From NCBI GenBank assembly GCA_031553535.1, contig JAVBLM010000014.1, forward strand, positions 1-64,000: DNA of 64,000 bases, written 5' to 3'. Below, in pieces: positions 36,001 through 45,600 of the stretch (the stretch's first letter is position 1; every line of letters begins with the position of its first letter). Both the position numbers and the translations under genes were made by a program. This DNA comes from JAIROC01 sp031553535. Lineage in GTDB: Bacteria > Bacteroidota > Bacteroidia > Bacteroidales > WCHB1-69. The notes under the pieces are model-generated. The model had not been told where the DNA came from and did not search any database. It was given only the letters and a program-made list of their open reading frames with translations.

Positions 36001-38500
36001 TTATGTTAGTTCATCCAGTTTATCACAACTGAATGCGGCATTAGCCAACGTAATTATTAATTATAACAATTATTATTCTACTTCCGGAATTGTTGGTTAT
36101 TTGGGTGGTTCTACTCCGGAGAGAAGGCCCGCTTTAGCAGATTGGGTTGCAACAGTATCCACCGATATAAATTCAAGCAATATCAATCCTTCATTTGTAA
36201 ATCCTTCTGTGAATTTAGAATTAAGCGATTATACTTTATTCTATACGGTAGGATATCCCAAAGTAATAACGGATATCAATGGCAAATTACGGACAGTATA
36301 TACAACAAAGGGGGCCTATGGCCTCACGGTCAGAGAAGGATATGATTTGGAATTATCTTCCATTATAATTGGTTCAGGATATGAGGAGGATTTATGCAAA
36401 GAAGATTATGTACCTGTTAAATATCTTGTCCGCAATGGCGGAAATCTTCCCTATGATTTTGCAACAGATACCATGAACCTGCATTTTTCCATGGCCACTG
36501 TCGATGGATTACTGGATTTTGATACGATTGTTACTATCAGAACAAATGAATTAGGAGTTTTCCTGACGGATACATTTGAAATCAAGGGAAATTTAAACGT
36601 ATCTTTTGCTGGAGATTATCAAATTACTGCATGGCTGTCCTCAGGAAAAGATGTCGTATATTCTAATGATACTATACGTATGATTTATAGAACAAATAAA
36701 ATAACATTACCGTATGATAATAATTTCAGTACAAATATATTGGAGAATATCAGGATTGATAGTATGTATAATACCGGAGGTATGTGGAAAGTAGTCCAAA
36801 GAAGTTATGATACTATTATACAACCTGATTTTGGTACCGGTAAATTGGTATTTGATGATCCGGATGGTTCGATTTCCATGATTACAATTGGCCAGTTGGA
36901 ATTAAACCGTACCTTACAACCCAAATTGGAATTCTGGTATGCACACGACAGCAGCCATCATGACCATGATGATTTACTGGATGTAAGAGTAAATTACGAT
37001 GGAATTGATTCTACATTACAAACAATATTTCGTTACGATCGTAATTATACCCATCCTACATGGGTAAAATATTCTTATGATTTGTCTTATTTCCAAAATG
37101 CATCCTGTGTAACGGTTTATTTCATGGGGATTTCCCGGGGAACAGCTCAACATATTGATCGCATAATGATCAGTTCTGATCGGGATATATCTATACAAAG
37201 CATATCAACGTCACCGCTTTCCATTTGTAATTTAACGAATCAGAAGTTAGAAGTAATGATCCATAACGAAACAAATCAGAATATGGATTTCGATCTAGCT
37301 CAGAACCAAACAATAGTACATGTAGAAGTTAAAAAGGATGGAGTAATGGAACAAACGTTTAGACATCCTATATCCGGCATGTTACCGGGTTTGACTTCGA
37401 AAACAGTTGAGGTCTCTTCTGATTTTGATTTCGCTCTTGGGACATATGATATCAAAGCTTATTTGGAAATGTCGATTCCGGATGCAGATCCTTTGAATGA
37501 TATTCGGGATACAAGCATTACTATTAATCCAAAGATGTCGGTTACGATTGATCCGGTATCAGGAAACAATGCATGTTTATATGGAGAATCACAAATATTC
37601 CAGGAAGTAACTATCACCAATACGGGAAATATGGAATTATCAGGAATGGAATTGATCCTGCATATTGATACAGGTGGAATAAGCTCTCCTTATTATATTA
37701 CTTTGCGGGAAACTATACCGGGAATTATCCCGGCGAGAGGTTTTATTAAGCATACTTTCTCAAAAAGCTATATCGTGCCATGGAATTCGGAATATTATTT
37801 GAACGCAATCGTGTATGTAGGGTGTGATTCCACATTGTTGAATGGAGAAGCCTCCGAAAAAGAATGTGTTGACATGAAGGATGCATATATTGTTGAACTG
37901 AATACGCCATCCGGAGGAGTTGATAAGTCAGGCGAATTGATAAATTTAGGCGTTACTATCAGAAACCGTAGTGATGTAGAAAGTTTCTCTGGCATGCAAA
38001 TTACAGCGATTATAGAAGATTCTGAAGGAGATAAGCTGGCAGAATTTAGGGAGTCGGGTCTATCCTTGACTCCTTTAGAAACAATGCCCTACATATTTAA
38101 GAATCAATATACGGTCCCCCGCGATACGATATATTACATTACATTATATATAGATCAAGTAGATGCATATGCTCATAATGATACTGTAAAAATAACCCGG
38201 AGGACGGATTATGTAATAGGAATGGAACAAGTAGAAAGAGTAAGTATCAGTATGGATCAAAATATTCCTAATCCTGCTAACACGAATACAATGATAAGGT
38301 ATAATATTCCGGAATCAGGCGAGGTTACCTTCCGTATCCATAGTGTAAACGGTCAAATATTATATAATAAAGCAATACAATCAGAAAGAGGAACAAATAC
38401 AATAGGGATCAATACCTCTACGCTATCTGCAGGAATCTATATTTATTCAATGGAGTATAAGGGTCAACGGATTACAAAGCGAATGAGCATTAAACGATAA
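27041..38500 (+). CDS. Giant protein C: T9SS-secreted protein with five beta-helix modules
   Basis: This 3819-residue protein starts with a signal peptide (MRKLTFILGILALSLQYSFS) and a choice-of-anchor-J-like jelly roll (about 22-205; SWWKHETFDLYSV, YGWLVDNVE). An Ig-like domain (about 214-315) and a CARDB-like domain follow. Five beta-helix modules lie at about 434-857, 964-1420, 1534-1990, 2104-2542 and 2647-3097, separated by CARDB-like linkers. Each module opens with a Cys-containing entry (CSGALPAGTYTVG, CTGDPISGPFTLN, CSGTMEGTFTIG) and a second conserved CGI(S/G)G. After the last module come a CARDB-like domain, the second jelly roll (about 3220-3380; AHDSSHHDHDD in a loop), two CARDB-like domains and the sorting domain (3734-3819; MDQNIPNPANTNTMIRYNIP, KRMSIKR). 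It lacks the Ig tandem of A and the glycine-rich domains of D. Likely cell-surface or released; ligand unknown. Confidence 0.85.
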   Translation: MRKLTFILGILALSLQYSFSQSFHVIENFDSGTNGFTASGNSSAQPWSLTTVYSVSTPNSYLGKIPTTSGYSIILTSPTYDLTNYLYVYLHFDHICKVDLSDTIRIEYSEEINGTFSSWKPLPLASYKGGSIRYTPQMAFNEGSYPDWDPNANSNPAASWWKHETFDLYSVVGGAKTQFRFVIKKGTNPVSFMRYGWLVDNVEVIGEVFEIKAPTVEFIDPVTDTITTTGPFDIQAKVKTNTSYPIQQPHLVYTSSSDNDPPQTVSVAMQNMEGDSLWKATIPAFVIGTTVTYSITGEDMRGNTDSVKESYYIKSPVSDSNSVILDSFDAPLQWQVEAGIPIDIDITIRNVGIKDLDSVLVSWTLNGDTIDAFIWKSNSGGLPWNFTDSVRVGSYTPRPDMYDTIVVWISMPNGETDPNLIRDRRTTTILYGCTGGLEGEYIVGPYPGAHYANLGAILSRIQDCHLADHIVIKLQDTTYTTGWTISNLKDAVYDKTITITSLSGTRESVVIKPSSGVGITLSNTNNLILDGISIQTSGSHSIDFSNMCENITVNNCKITVSNGYGINASTGAAGSSLTVKNSLIDGAGTAIYFLGTTSNRHKNITIDNNTFSNTTGTSLSLQRCLINSVSYNTITAHPTSGSSWKGIYITDTPKGGKVIGNKIHSVNNVNTTKTGFEITSSTSDSLFLANNEIHISYIGSSTSIGIRVNGLTNSQCLHNTVVLTGSGQLRAFSWEGTNSNVSLLNNILVANGTNSTTFGLYMANAYASSNNIDYNNYYSSAKLASVNRIDKATLPELQSTITSDKYSVNQYPGFIDSTADLQLSNYDPFYCPVLSNVLTDFTGNPRIGTTNMGCYTFNYQSNAQLVEVLNWPQTPMTTDTDSIWVVIRNGGHSTITSTTVSYTMNGTTDTKNGNGSLDTDEKEAIYLGRISYQKGYNNLMVCLNSSTPADVLSLDDTLRLRTYACSGALPAGTYTVGDSPTHDFIDMEEVALHLTQCGISGPVTINFSNGIYVQNTSIGSIPGSSTTNTVTISSISGNRESVTFQRSDNGLSMQAPIMLEGASNIIFKNVSFSGVSPHSNPSYSYAYALNINAPSQNIIVDSCHLYVPAGVGQSNDNHVVLRAASISRDIHIMNSLIEGGYTGIRVDGQANNIRANNITIENNIIRNVDGYGIYLYAANGNILRNTITQRSGDFDQTNNLSGIYSQYSRGDIIGNRIYALAISAGIYTVNFNAANNRGLIANNEIIGNVRNNAAQNKCGIYLGNSTYPSYANVYHNSIFIEATYVPTNNNPVTGIHVVTPSTTVAIRNNNLVTNTVNVNYPLYLGANTGFQWVIEGNNYYSKTGVIGFAQGESLRTLAAWRKIVYSDGTSVNISPRFFDPGKDLTLSDYSGITATPLSLVSDDINHVTRVNPTTIGAYQYEYKNNDAKPNMLLAPSPLVETGVPTFGKVSIQNLGLDTLKSIEITYMLNGQTIATQSWTGRLAQGEISDTIPLNTAFSPIEGMNSLTIYTHSPNGQPDEFAYNDTLVSEIYACTGDPISGPFTLNQNGNEDFASFAEVTNKLTKCGISGPVTIHVVPGVYNEDIVLGAIIGSSAVNTVTFVPSTIGEVSIVGPKTALTLTNTSHVYFKDISIYGKEKAIVFEKTCTDIEFRRCNIVADTTATTVGYQCVYYNNEAGSGNKLDNIRLINNSIKGGYSNIHFVYPGSDYSNMGHLTIDSNRMEKAYAAATATASVLINGFTSLESFSNNIITTRNISAAQRGVLLQNLWITGKMTKNKIIVNSTSGSSSVLQLVTVNNGSVFYDTYGNALITNNEIIRSSLTGGTGIGIRFETSNADFFHNTVLLNVYSGGTGYAAQINSIDRSLRIKNNIIFAHGSASYPTTPVALSTNNNRIHASRDVGTELDYNNYYCLNGQNLAMLGYQLNPVNFDMTHLRQITGQDEHSTNILPTFVNDNISLELKSVVGFQVPALVEVPEDFNGNSRLQPTYMGAHGGTSENIIDAHILSFIGLDEAMADGNSYPISIVIGNNGNTIIPQSAGSVSGTVNAIPFNSITAPKKALAYQETDTIALGTFIFNTAENPLIAAVTLSGDTNQRNDTIKISRSMCNERIEGTYTVGASSPDFDEFNTFWTKAQSCGIGGNVILQFETGTYSGTMNLSNWDDFSNGYTLTITSLKQHQDSVIFTHTANLMTFNKTSNVVLDKITLDASTAGNTVQFSGNTSNIIIANSKIMANPVDTSNTNRCIYKGTTGTLNGLTIENCVINGGHTAITLSGQDYDYTKNIIIDGNTISNQASRGIYGNYSRLWKITNNKITARSSSMTSPSWTAISVNQSRESMTIESNRIFAGNSSISDSLYGIQTQNIYVGSVVNNDIYLYSNASLVRGIEIQTPKDVAFLHNSVFVTGSGGTTSFTAAYLNVGTTAYNTNIYNNVFVAEGGENPYAIYFDGESYTPNLFPYYRTNGNVYYSSINLAYVSGNACPNIETWKFIALNDTNSVSIRPAFININQDLRIETAYDLLINRLPQIDKDKDGILRNPSTARGAYEFNYANVDASLVQFVNTSVPEINQDMNVSVELINLGTTSLISATIKWSINGVMQDSVIWSGNLTMAQKQTVFLGSTPLIWGRNDIKAWASTAYDINNGNDTIELVVYPCSGTMEGTFTIGGQTPDFTTINDAITALGICGISKPVVLELAPGTYPDIMLLDSIPGMSTTNTITFTSAGGNPNNVVISTNSVGIILRNISHLRFENMTIDATRGSKGIQFLSGCEDIEIRNCRILLNTTSVLNTHAGISKGNSVGIANNIRIINNTINGGYYGIHFNGGISIADYGTDIIIDSNTITNNYGEGIRVLYSHIPSLSYNRIEATNSSTFSNWYGIYLEYSNGIVNANRILQQSMINLPRGIYLKHFNYYLVENDTGLISNNEIIIHGLSYADVLFSGIHIDSYITADIVNNSILANGSNSIGTALYLGYTGISGSIKNNILISTTDNPAIYVSSSSLSQLNAALANVIINYNNYYSTSGIVGYLGGSTPERRPALADWVATVSTDINSSNINPSFVNPSVNLELSDYTLFYTVGYPKVITDINGKLRTVYTTKGAYGLTVREGYDLELSSIIIGSGYEEDLCKEDYVPVKYLVRNGGNLPYDFATDTMNLHFSMATVDGLLDFDTIVTIRTNELGVFLTDTFEIKGNLNVSFAGDYQITAWLSSGKDVVYSNDTIRMIYRTNKITLPYDNNFSTNILENIRIDSMYNTGGMWKVVQRSYDTIIQPDFGTGKLVFDDPDGSISMITIGQLELNRTLQPKLEFWYAHDSSHHDHDDLLDVRVNYDGIDSTLQTIFRYDRNYTHPTWVKYSYDLSYFQNASCVTVYFMGISRGTAQHIDRIMISSDRDISIQSISTSPLSICNLTNQKLEVMIHNETNQNMDFDLAQNQTIVHVEVKKDGVMEQTFRHPISGMLPGLTSKTVEVSSDFDFALGTYDIKAYLEMSIPDADPLNDIRDTSITINPKMSVTIDPVSGNNACLYGESQIFQEVTITNTGNMELSGMELILHIDTGGISSPYYITLRETIPGIIPARGFIKHTFSKSYIVPWNSEYYLNAIVYVGCDSTLLNGEASEKECVDMKDAYIVELNTPSGGVDKSGELINLGVTIRNRSDVESFSGMQITAIIEDSEGDKLAEFRESGLSLTPLETMPYIFKNQYTVPRDTIYYITLYIDQVDAYAHNDTVKITRRTDYVIGMEQVERVSISMDQNIPNPANTNTMIRYNIPESGEVTFRIHSVNGQILYNKAIQSERGTNTIGINTSTLSAGIYIYSMEYKGQRITKRMSIKR

Positions 38501-38521
38501 ATCTTTTTCATAATTCATTTA

Positions 38522-38544
38522 GGCTGCCCTCGGCAGCCTTTTTT
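38522..38544 (+). terminator. Terminator of giant gene C
   Basis: A GGCTGCC / GGCAGCC stem with a short CTC loop and six T follows 21 bp after the stop. It is the same element as after A and B with a one-base shorter loop. Confidence 0.85.
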
Positions 38545-38631
38545 ATTTGCATTTAAGCTCAATTCATTATGCTTTTTCTCTCATTCTTAAAAAAACATTT
38601 TACATTTTGTTGTTTTGTATTAAAATTTATG

Positions 38632-38639
38632 TATCTTTG
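38632..38639 (+). promoter_or_regulatory. -7 box of the first CA-module small ORF
   Basis: TATCTTTG matches TAnnTTTG and lies 28 bp before the ATG at 38668. The corresponding box in the second copy is TACTTTTG. Confidence 0.6.
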
Positions 38640-38667
38640 CAGCGTGAATTAATATAAAAAGAATCAT

Positions 38668-38970
<303 letters not shown>

Positions 38971-39060
38971 CGTGTGATTTTGATTCGCGGGCACGTAAGT
39001 TATTACTTCCCTTATATTTAAGGATTCCACTATTATTGCCCAAAATTTCGATTTTTGGTC

Positions 39061-39666
39061 TGGGAAAGGGGTCTTTTCATTGTTTAAAACCTTCTCTTAA
39101 AGACTGCAGTACCCAAACCACGAAGTGTTGCAAGAGCATCCAAGCGAAGCGAGATAATCCAAAGTTCTCCTACCTTTTCTTTCCGGATGGATTGATAACA
39201 TCGAACCCTTCGGGCATCATTCTTCCCAATGAATTTTCCAGTCAACATATTATTTTCATTTCAGCCGCAGTGCAACAAAGGAGCGAAACAACTCCCAAGA
39301 ACTGCCATTCCAAATTTGTCGAGACTATTATTTTGAAGTCGATGAATGAAAACGACTTGGTAAATATGGCGAAATCCCATCATATAGACTCCAACCCTAT
39401 GGCGATCAAAGTGCACATTGGCAATAATATAGATATCGAAATTCTACGAGTCGTTTCACATGGCATTTGTGAGCCGGGATAAGAAATGCTTGTATGACCC
39501 TTCAAGGCCTTTAAAACCATGAAGGATTGAACGAAGAAAGAATGAAAGAAAGATGAATCAATAACCAAATCAACAATAAAGAAAAAGGTTAGAGTGAGAG
39601 TTGCTTCATAACTCGTAATGAAGCTATTAACTGTAGAAAACTAATTATTAACTAAAATTTCATACA
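39061..39666 (+). other. Long leader / intergenic region before giant gene D
   Basis: About 600 bp separate the CA module from gene D. A 148-codon frame without ATG start (TTG at 39036, stop at 39480-39482) runs through part of it. It shares only its first six residues (KISIF region) with the equivalent frame before E and has no recognisable domain, so I do not call it a gene. The last 25 bp before the D start codon (TTATTAACTAAAATTT then ATACA) are nearly identical to those before E, suggesting a common translation initiation region. Confidence 0.45.
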
Positions 39667-42600
39667 ATGAAGAGGATTTTAATCTTATTAGCAGGAATCC
39701 TACTGTGTTTACAGCAAGGACATGCACAACAAAAACAAACATGGACAGAAGGCTTTGACGGTTCCGTACCGGGATGGAATACAAGTCCGCCGGGAAGTTG
39801 GACTTCTGATGCCATGTACTCATTACCAAACAAATCGGGAGTAAGTATTCAATCGCATTGGGGATTTGTACCCACCCGGATGGGAGATACTAGCGAATTT
39901 TTATCGCCCATTTATGATTGTAGCGATTATGAATATGTTTTTCTGCGATTTAATCATATCTGTAAAATCTCTCCTTCAGATATAGCAAGAATTGAGTATC
40001 GGGAAGTGGTTGTTTTGCCTGGCCCCTGGATCCCTTTGAGTGAATCTGTGTATCAGGGTAAAGCAACAAATTACAGTAACGGAGGTTTTAACTCTTCCAG
40101 CTATTACGATTGGCAGGGAAACGACAGTACAATAATGCCAACGCAATCGTGGTGGAAAGAAGAACTATTTGATTTATGGTTTGAGGCAGGCCATTCTCGA
40201 GTACAGTTTCGCTTTTTTATTAAGCGTGGAAATGTGTCTGGTTCAAATATTTCCTACGGCTGGCTTGTAGAAAACTTTGAAGTAATAGCGTCGAAAAGTC
40301 AAATTAAACTGCCCACAGTAGCATTTGCAACACCTTTTGTGAGAGATACGATTTACAGTACAGGCCCCTGGGATATCTATGCTAAAATAAAAAGCAATAC
40401 CAACGCCGCTCTCGAGACCCCTTGGTTGAAGTGGAATATCAACGGCCAAACGAGTTGTGATTCTGTGCAAATGACTGAAGTAGGAACAGGCAGTTCTTTA
40501 TGGACGGCAAGCATTCCGCAATTTGAGGCCGGTACAAGAGTTGATTATTTCATTACAGGAAGAGATGCTACAGGTAATGAAGCAACTGCTTATTCGGGTT
40601 ATGTAATAAAACAATCTTGCGAAAATACGAGTGGCGATTTCTCATACACTGGAAGCGTACAAACGGTAACACTTCCACCAGGGACTTACCAAATTGAAGC
40701 CTGGGGAGCAGACGGTGGAGATGGCTCCGGCGGAAATGATCTTGGCGATTCAAAAGGAGGTAAAGGGGGTTATAGTAAAGGTACTTATACTGCGACTAAT
40801 GACGTAACCCTATATATATATGTTGGAGGAAAAGGTCAATCAGCAAATTCCAATACATCCTCAAGCCCTGACGGTGCAGGCGGCTGGAACGGCGGTGGCT
40901 GGGGTGCTAACGGCGCAGAAAACATTTACTGGAAAGGTGGTGGTGGCGGAGGCACAGACATCCGAACCACACAAAATTCCACTTATTCAGACAGGATAAT
41001 CGTTGCCGGCGGTGGCGGCGGAGCCGGTGGAGCTGCTAATATGGCTCTTGCCGGAGCCGGTGGTAATGGTGGCGGTTTAACCGGGCAAGACGGCATAGTG
41101 GGATCTTCACAAGGTAATACCCACAATGGTAAAGGTGGCACTCAAGCAAGTGGAGGCGATGCTGCTACCTATATAGCAGGTGCTACTGCCGGTGCTTTCG
41201 GAATTGGGGGTAACGGTGCTACTGCTGCTGATAATAGTTACCCGGCCGGTGGCGGCGGTGGCGGCTGGTATGGCGGCGGCGGCGGCTCTGCGCAAGGCGG
41301 CAGTGGTGGCGGTGGTTCCGGATATATCGACGGTGTAACGAATGGCATAACCGTTCGTATTGCTGAAACATACTTTGTGGCAAATCCCGATCCGGACGGA
41401 AACGGATATATAAGAATTACTCCTCTATCCGGAGGAAGTAACAATATTGCATGTTTGGATAATTCCGTAACGTTGCATTCTATCAATACAGGGAGTAACG
41501 TTCCTACATCATCAACAGCTCAGACACCTATTGTTGTTACAATACAAAATGCAGGTTCCTTACCTTTGGATTCTGTTTCCGTAGGATACACTATAAATGG
41601 AAGTCTGATGAAAGATACGGTAATTCGCTTTGTTCCTGCATTGCCATGGGATTTCACAAAAAAAGATACCATAGGCTATTATAATTTCAGTATGAACGGG
41701 GCTGACGTGCTTACGGTTTGGGTAAAACTTCCTAATGGGGAAAAAGATTCCACTACGTATGATGACACATTAAGTAAAACTATTTCCGGAGTGGCTGATA
41801 TTTCAGCGGAATTTGTTACAGTTCCAGATGGAACGGTTTACAGTACAGGCACTCATGAGATATTGGCAAGTATAAAGTCTTTAACTGGAAAATCAATAAG
41901 TGTGGTATATTTGGATGTAACCGACATATCGCGCGAAACAACGGAGCTAAACAGTCATACGCTGACCATGGAGCCCCAAGGCGGAGATATATGGGGTGTT
42001 GATATTCCTAATATAATGTTTAACTGCGATGTAACATATACGCTTAGGGTAACCGATTATTTAAATAATAGTATACAAATATCAGGTGGTTATTATATTG
42101 AATACCCCGGTTGTGGAGCGTGTTTGAGTAATTCCGTAGCAGCAGATGCTATTCTCAGTCCGCAAGAAAGAAGCAACCCGGGAGTAACTACTCCTGTAAA
42201 GGTAAGAATACGTAATAAAGGGACGTTACCTTTGACTTCCTGTCAGATCAACTGGTCATTAAACGGTGTAAAGCAGCTCTCTTCCGACATTGTTTATACA
42301 AATTCTACCGGCCTGACGGAAGATTATACCGACACCATTACTATAGGAGAATATCCATCTGCAACAAGCGGGCGAAACCATATTGTTGTCTGGGTAAACC
42401 TACCTAATGGCGTACAGGATACGTTGATTGAAGATGATACTTTAAAAATCACATCTACTGTTTGTTCGCCATCCATGTCTGTATTAACGGTGGGCACAGG
42501 CGGTAATTGTGCCATAATAAGTGAAGCATTTGATATACTGCGGGATTGCGGTGTATCCAATAATATCACATTGGAATTGAAAGGTGTTTTTACAGAAAAT

Positions 42601-45600
42601 CTTGATTTGACTGATTTAAGCTTTATGAATGGTTATCATTTAACTATTACTTCTGCGGCTAATCATCCCGATAGTGCAATTCTACAACCTTCATCAGGTT
42701 CGGTTGTAACGCTTGGCAATATTCGCGACCTTACGTTGAATGGTATCACATTTAACGGGAAGACAGTAGCTACCCACTGTGTAAATATTATAGGGACATG
42801 CACCAATCTAGTAATTCGTAACTGTAATTTATTGAGCGATACCACTACTACAAGTACAGCTATCAATGTGTTAAACAGAGGCAATTTAGCAGGGGTGGAC
42901 AATTTCCGTATGGTGGGTTGTTTACTGGACGGAGGCTATTATAATGTCCTATTCTATGGAGGAACGTCCAATGTTAACGGATCGCTTGGTACTAATATAG
43001 TATGGGACAGCAATACGTTTAAAAGCGCTTATCATTCCGCAATATCCTCTTATTATACCTATTTTACAAGTATCTCGCATAATATATTTCTCAGTAGAAC
43101 AGCAAATAACCTCGCTTATTGGTATGGCATTAATACAAATACCAGTACACATGTGGAAGATATTATCGGTAATCGTTTCAGACAAAGAAACACTGTCAGC
43201 ACGGCAATGACTTACATCTTTGGTATTTATTTAAACACTGCCAATACAACCACACTTATACCGGGGCGCAGGCCTACTATGATTACAAATAATGAAATCA
43301 TAGGGAATGCAATGAGTACATCTTCATCATCTGCCTCTTATGGGATTTATCTGTATAATACCGGCAAGGCCTCCGATCCGGCTATAAATATTTTACACAA
43401 TTCTATCTATTTCTCAGGTACAGGTTATACGTATGCAATATATACCAGAGTTCCTACGGGACAAAAGAATGTTATTAAAAACAACAATTTATATGTAACA
43501 GGCTCCACATCCTATCCTGGTTATCCTATTTATTTGTATACAGCATTCACCACTACGCTTTATGATATAGATGCCAATAACATGTATACTGCGGGAGCTC
43601 CAAATTATGTGGGTTATGCAGGGACAGCGAGAACGAGTATAAGCGATTGGCAGTCGATTGTAACAACCGACAATAATTCGACAAGTGTGCTGGCAAGCTT
43701 TATCAATCCTGCAAACAATCTAAAGCTGTCAATTCCTTCCGGATTGCTTTGTCAAGGAATAAGTGATGTAAACACTGATATAAACAATATGCCAAGAGGC
43801 AGTACGGCTACTATGGGTTGTTATGAACTGAAGTCTACTGAGCCTTTTAATGCTTCTTTGATTGAAATGTCGGATTTACGGCAAGGCGGTATTTTGGGAG
43901 AAACCGACCAAATAAGCGTACTTGTAATGAATTCGGGTACAACTCAATCTATAAATTCCATTAATTTGGGATGGTCGGTTGATGGGGTCGTGCAAGGCTC
44001 ATCCAATTATACGGTTTCATTAGCCCCGGAACAATCCACCCCACTTACGGTAGCAATTACATATCTTGCAGGCGATGTAGAGGTAAAGGTTTGGATAAAT
44101 AATATAAATGGAATATCGGATGATTATCAAGGTGATGATACGATAAGTAAAACAACACAGATATGTGGCCAATATAGCGGAATAATGAATATTGGCCCAA
44201 ACAGTACGTATAAAACCATACAAGATGCCTATGATGCTATAGATGCATGTGGAATTACAGGCGATATTACCTTTGCCTTCGAAACGGGAACCTATACTAC
44301 AAACCTGGATTTTACCAATAATTCTACCCGTTTTGGAGATTATAAACTAACGATAACATCTGCAAGCGGAAACCGGGAAGACGTTAAATTCGAACCTGCA
44401 TCAGGAATAGTGGTAACCCTTGGCAACACCCATAATCTTACCTTAGAGGCAATGACATTCGGACGCTATGCACAGGTTGGCAATATCGTGCAATTAAGTG
44501 GATATTGTTCCAATATCGAAATTCGGGATTGTAATTTATTGAGTGATACTACTGCAACAACTACTAATAATTATATTCCGTTGTTTAAAAGTGTTACCGA
44601 TATTGTTGTGGGATTCCGTATGGTAGGTTGTTTACTGGATGGTGGTTATTATAATGCCAGTTTCTACGGCGGATCGGCCAATCTTACAGGTTCTCTTGGC
44701 TATAATATAGTATGGGATAGCAATACGTTCCGAAACGCTTATCATTCCGGAGTATTCTCCTATTATACTTATTTTACAAGTATATCGCATAATACATTTC
44801 TCAGTAGAATAGCAAACAATCAGGCTTATTGGTATGGGATTAATACAAATACGGGTACGCATGTGGAAGATATTATTGGTAATCGTATTATACAAAGAAA
44901 CACTGTCACTACGGCAATGACTTATATTTATGGTATATATTTGAATGCTGCTAATCAAACTACCGTTATACCGGGGCGCAGGCCTACTATGATCACAAAT
45001 AATGAAATCATAGGGGATGTTACGACTACATCTTATGGGATTTACCTAAACAATGCAGGCAAATCAACCGATCCGCCTATATATGTTTTGCACAATTCTA
45101 TTTATTTTTCAGGAACAGGCGCTGCACGTGCAATAATGACCACCGTTCCTACGGGACAGATGAATATTATTAAAAACAACATGCTACATGTAACAGGTGG
45201 TTCGGCTTATGCTATTTATTTGAATACAGCATTCAACACTACACTTTATGATATAGATGCTAATAATATGTATGCCGCAGGCTCTCCTACTTATGTGGGC
45301 TATGCAGGAGGAAATAGAGCAGATATAACTGCATGGCAGGGTATTGTTTCAACAGACAAAAACTCCGAAAATATAGATCCGTCATACATTGATGCTACCG
45401 CAAGTTATAAGGCTCATTTAAAATTGAATGACTACACAAACATGACCGGTTCGCTGAACGCACAAGCCATATTGGATATTGAAGGAAATATGCGAACAAG
45501 TACTACTTCCTGGGGGTGCTATCAGGATGTAAGCCAGTCTTTCGCAACGGTAGATGGCATGTTGATGAATCTTACGGGATTGAAAACAAAAGGAGGCGGT

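Noticed and set aside
39036..39482. 148-codon ORF before giant gene D
   Set aside because: It needs a TTG start, has unusual composition and no recognisable domain, and only its first few residues resemble the equivalent frame before E.
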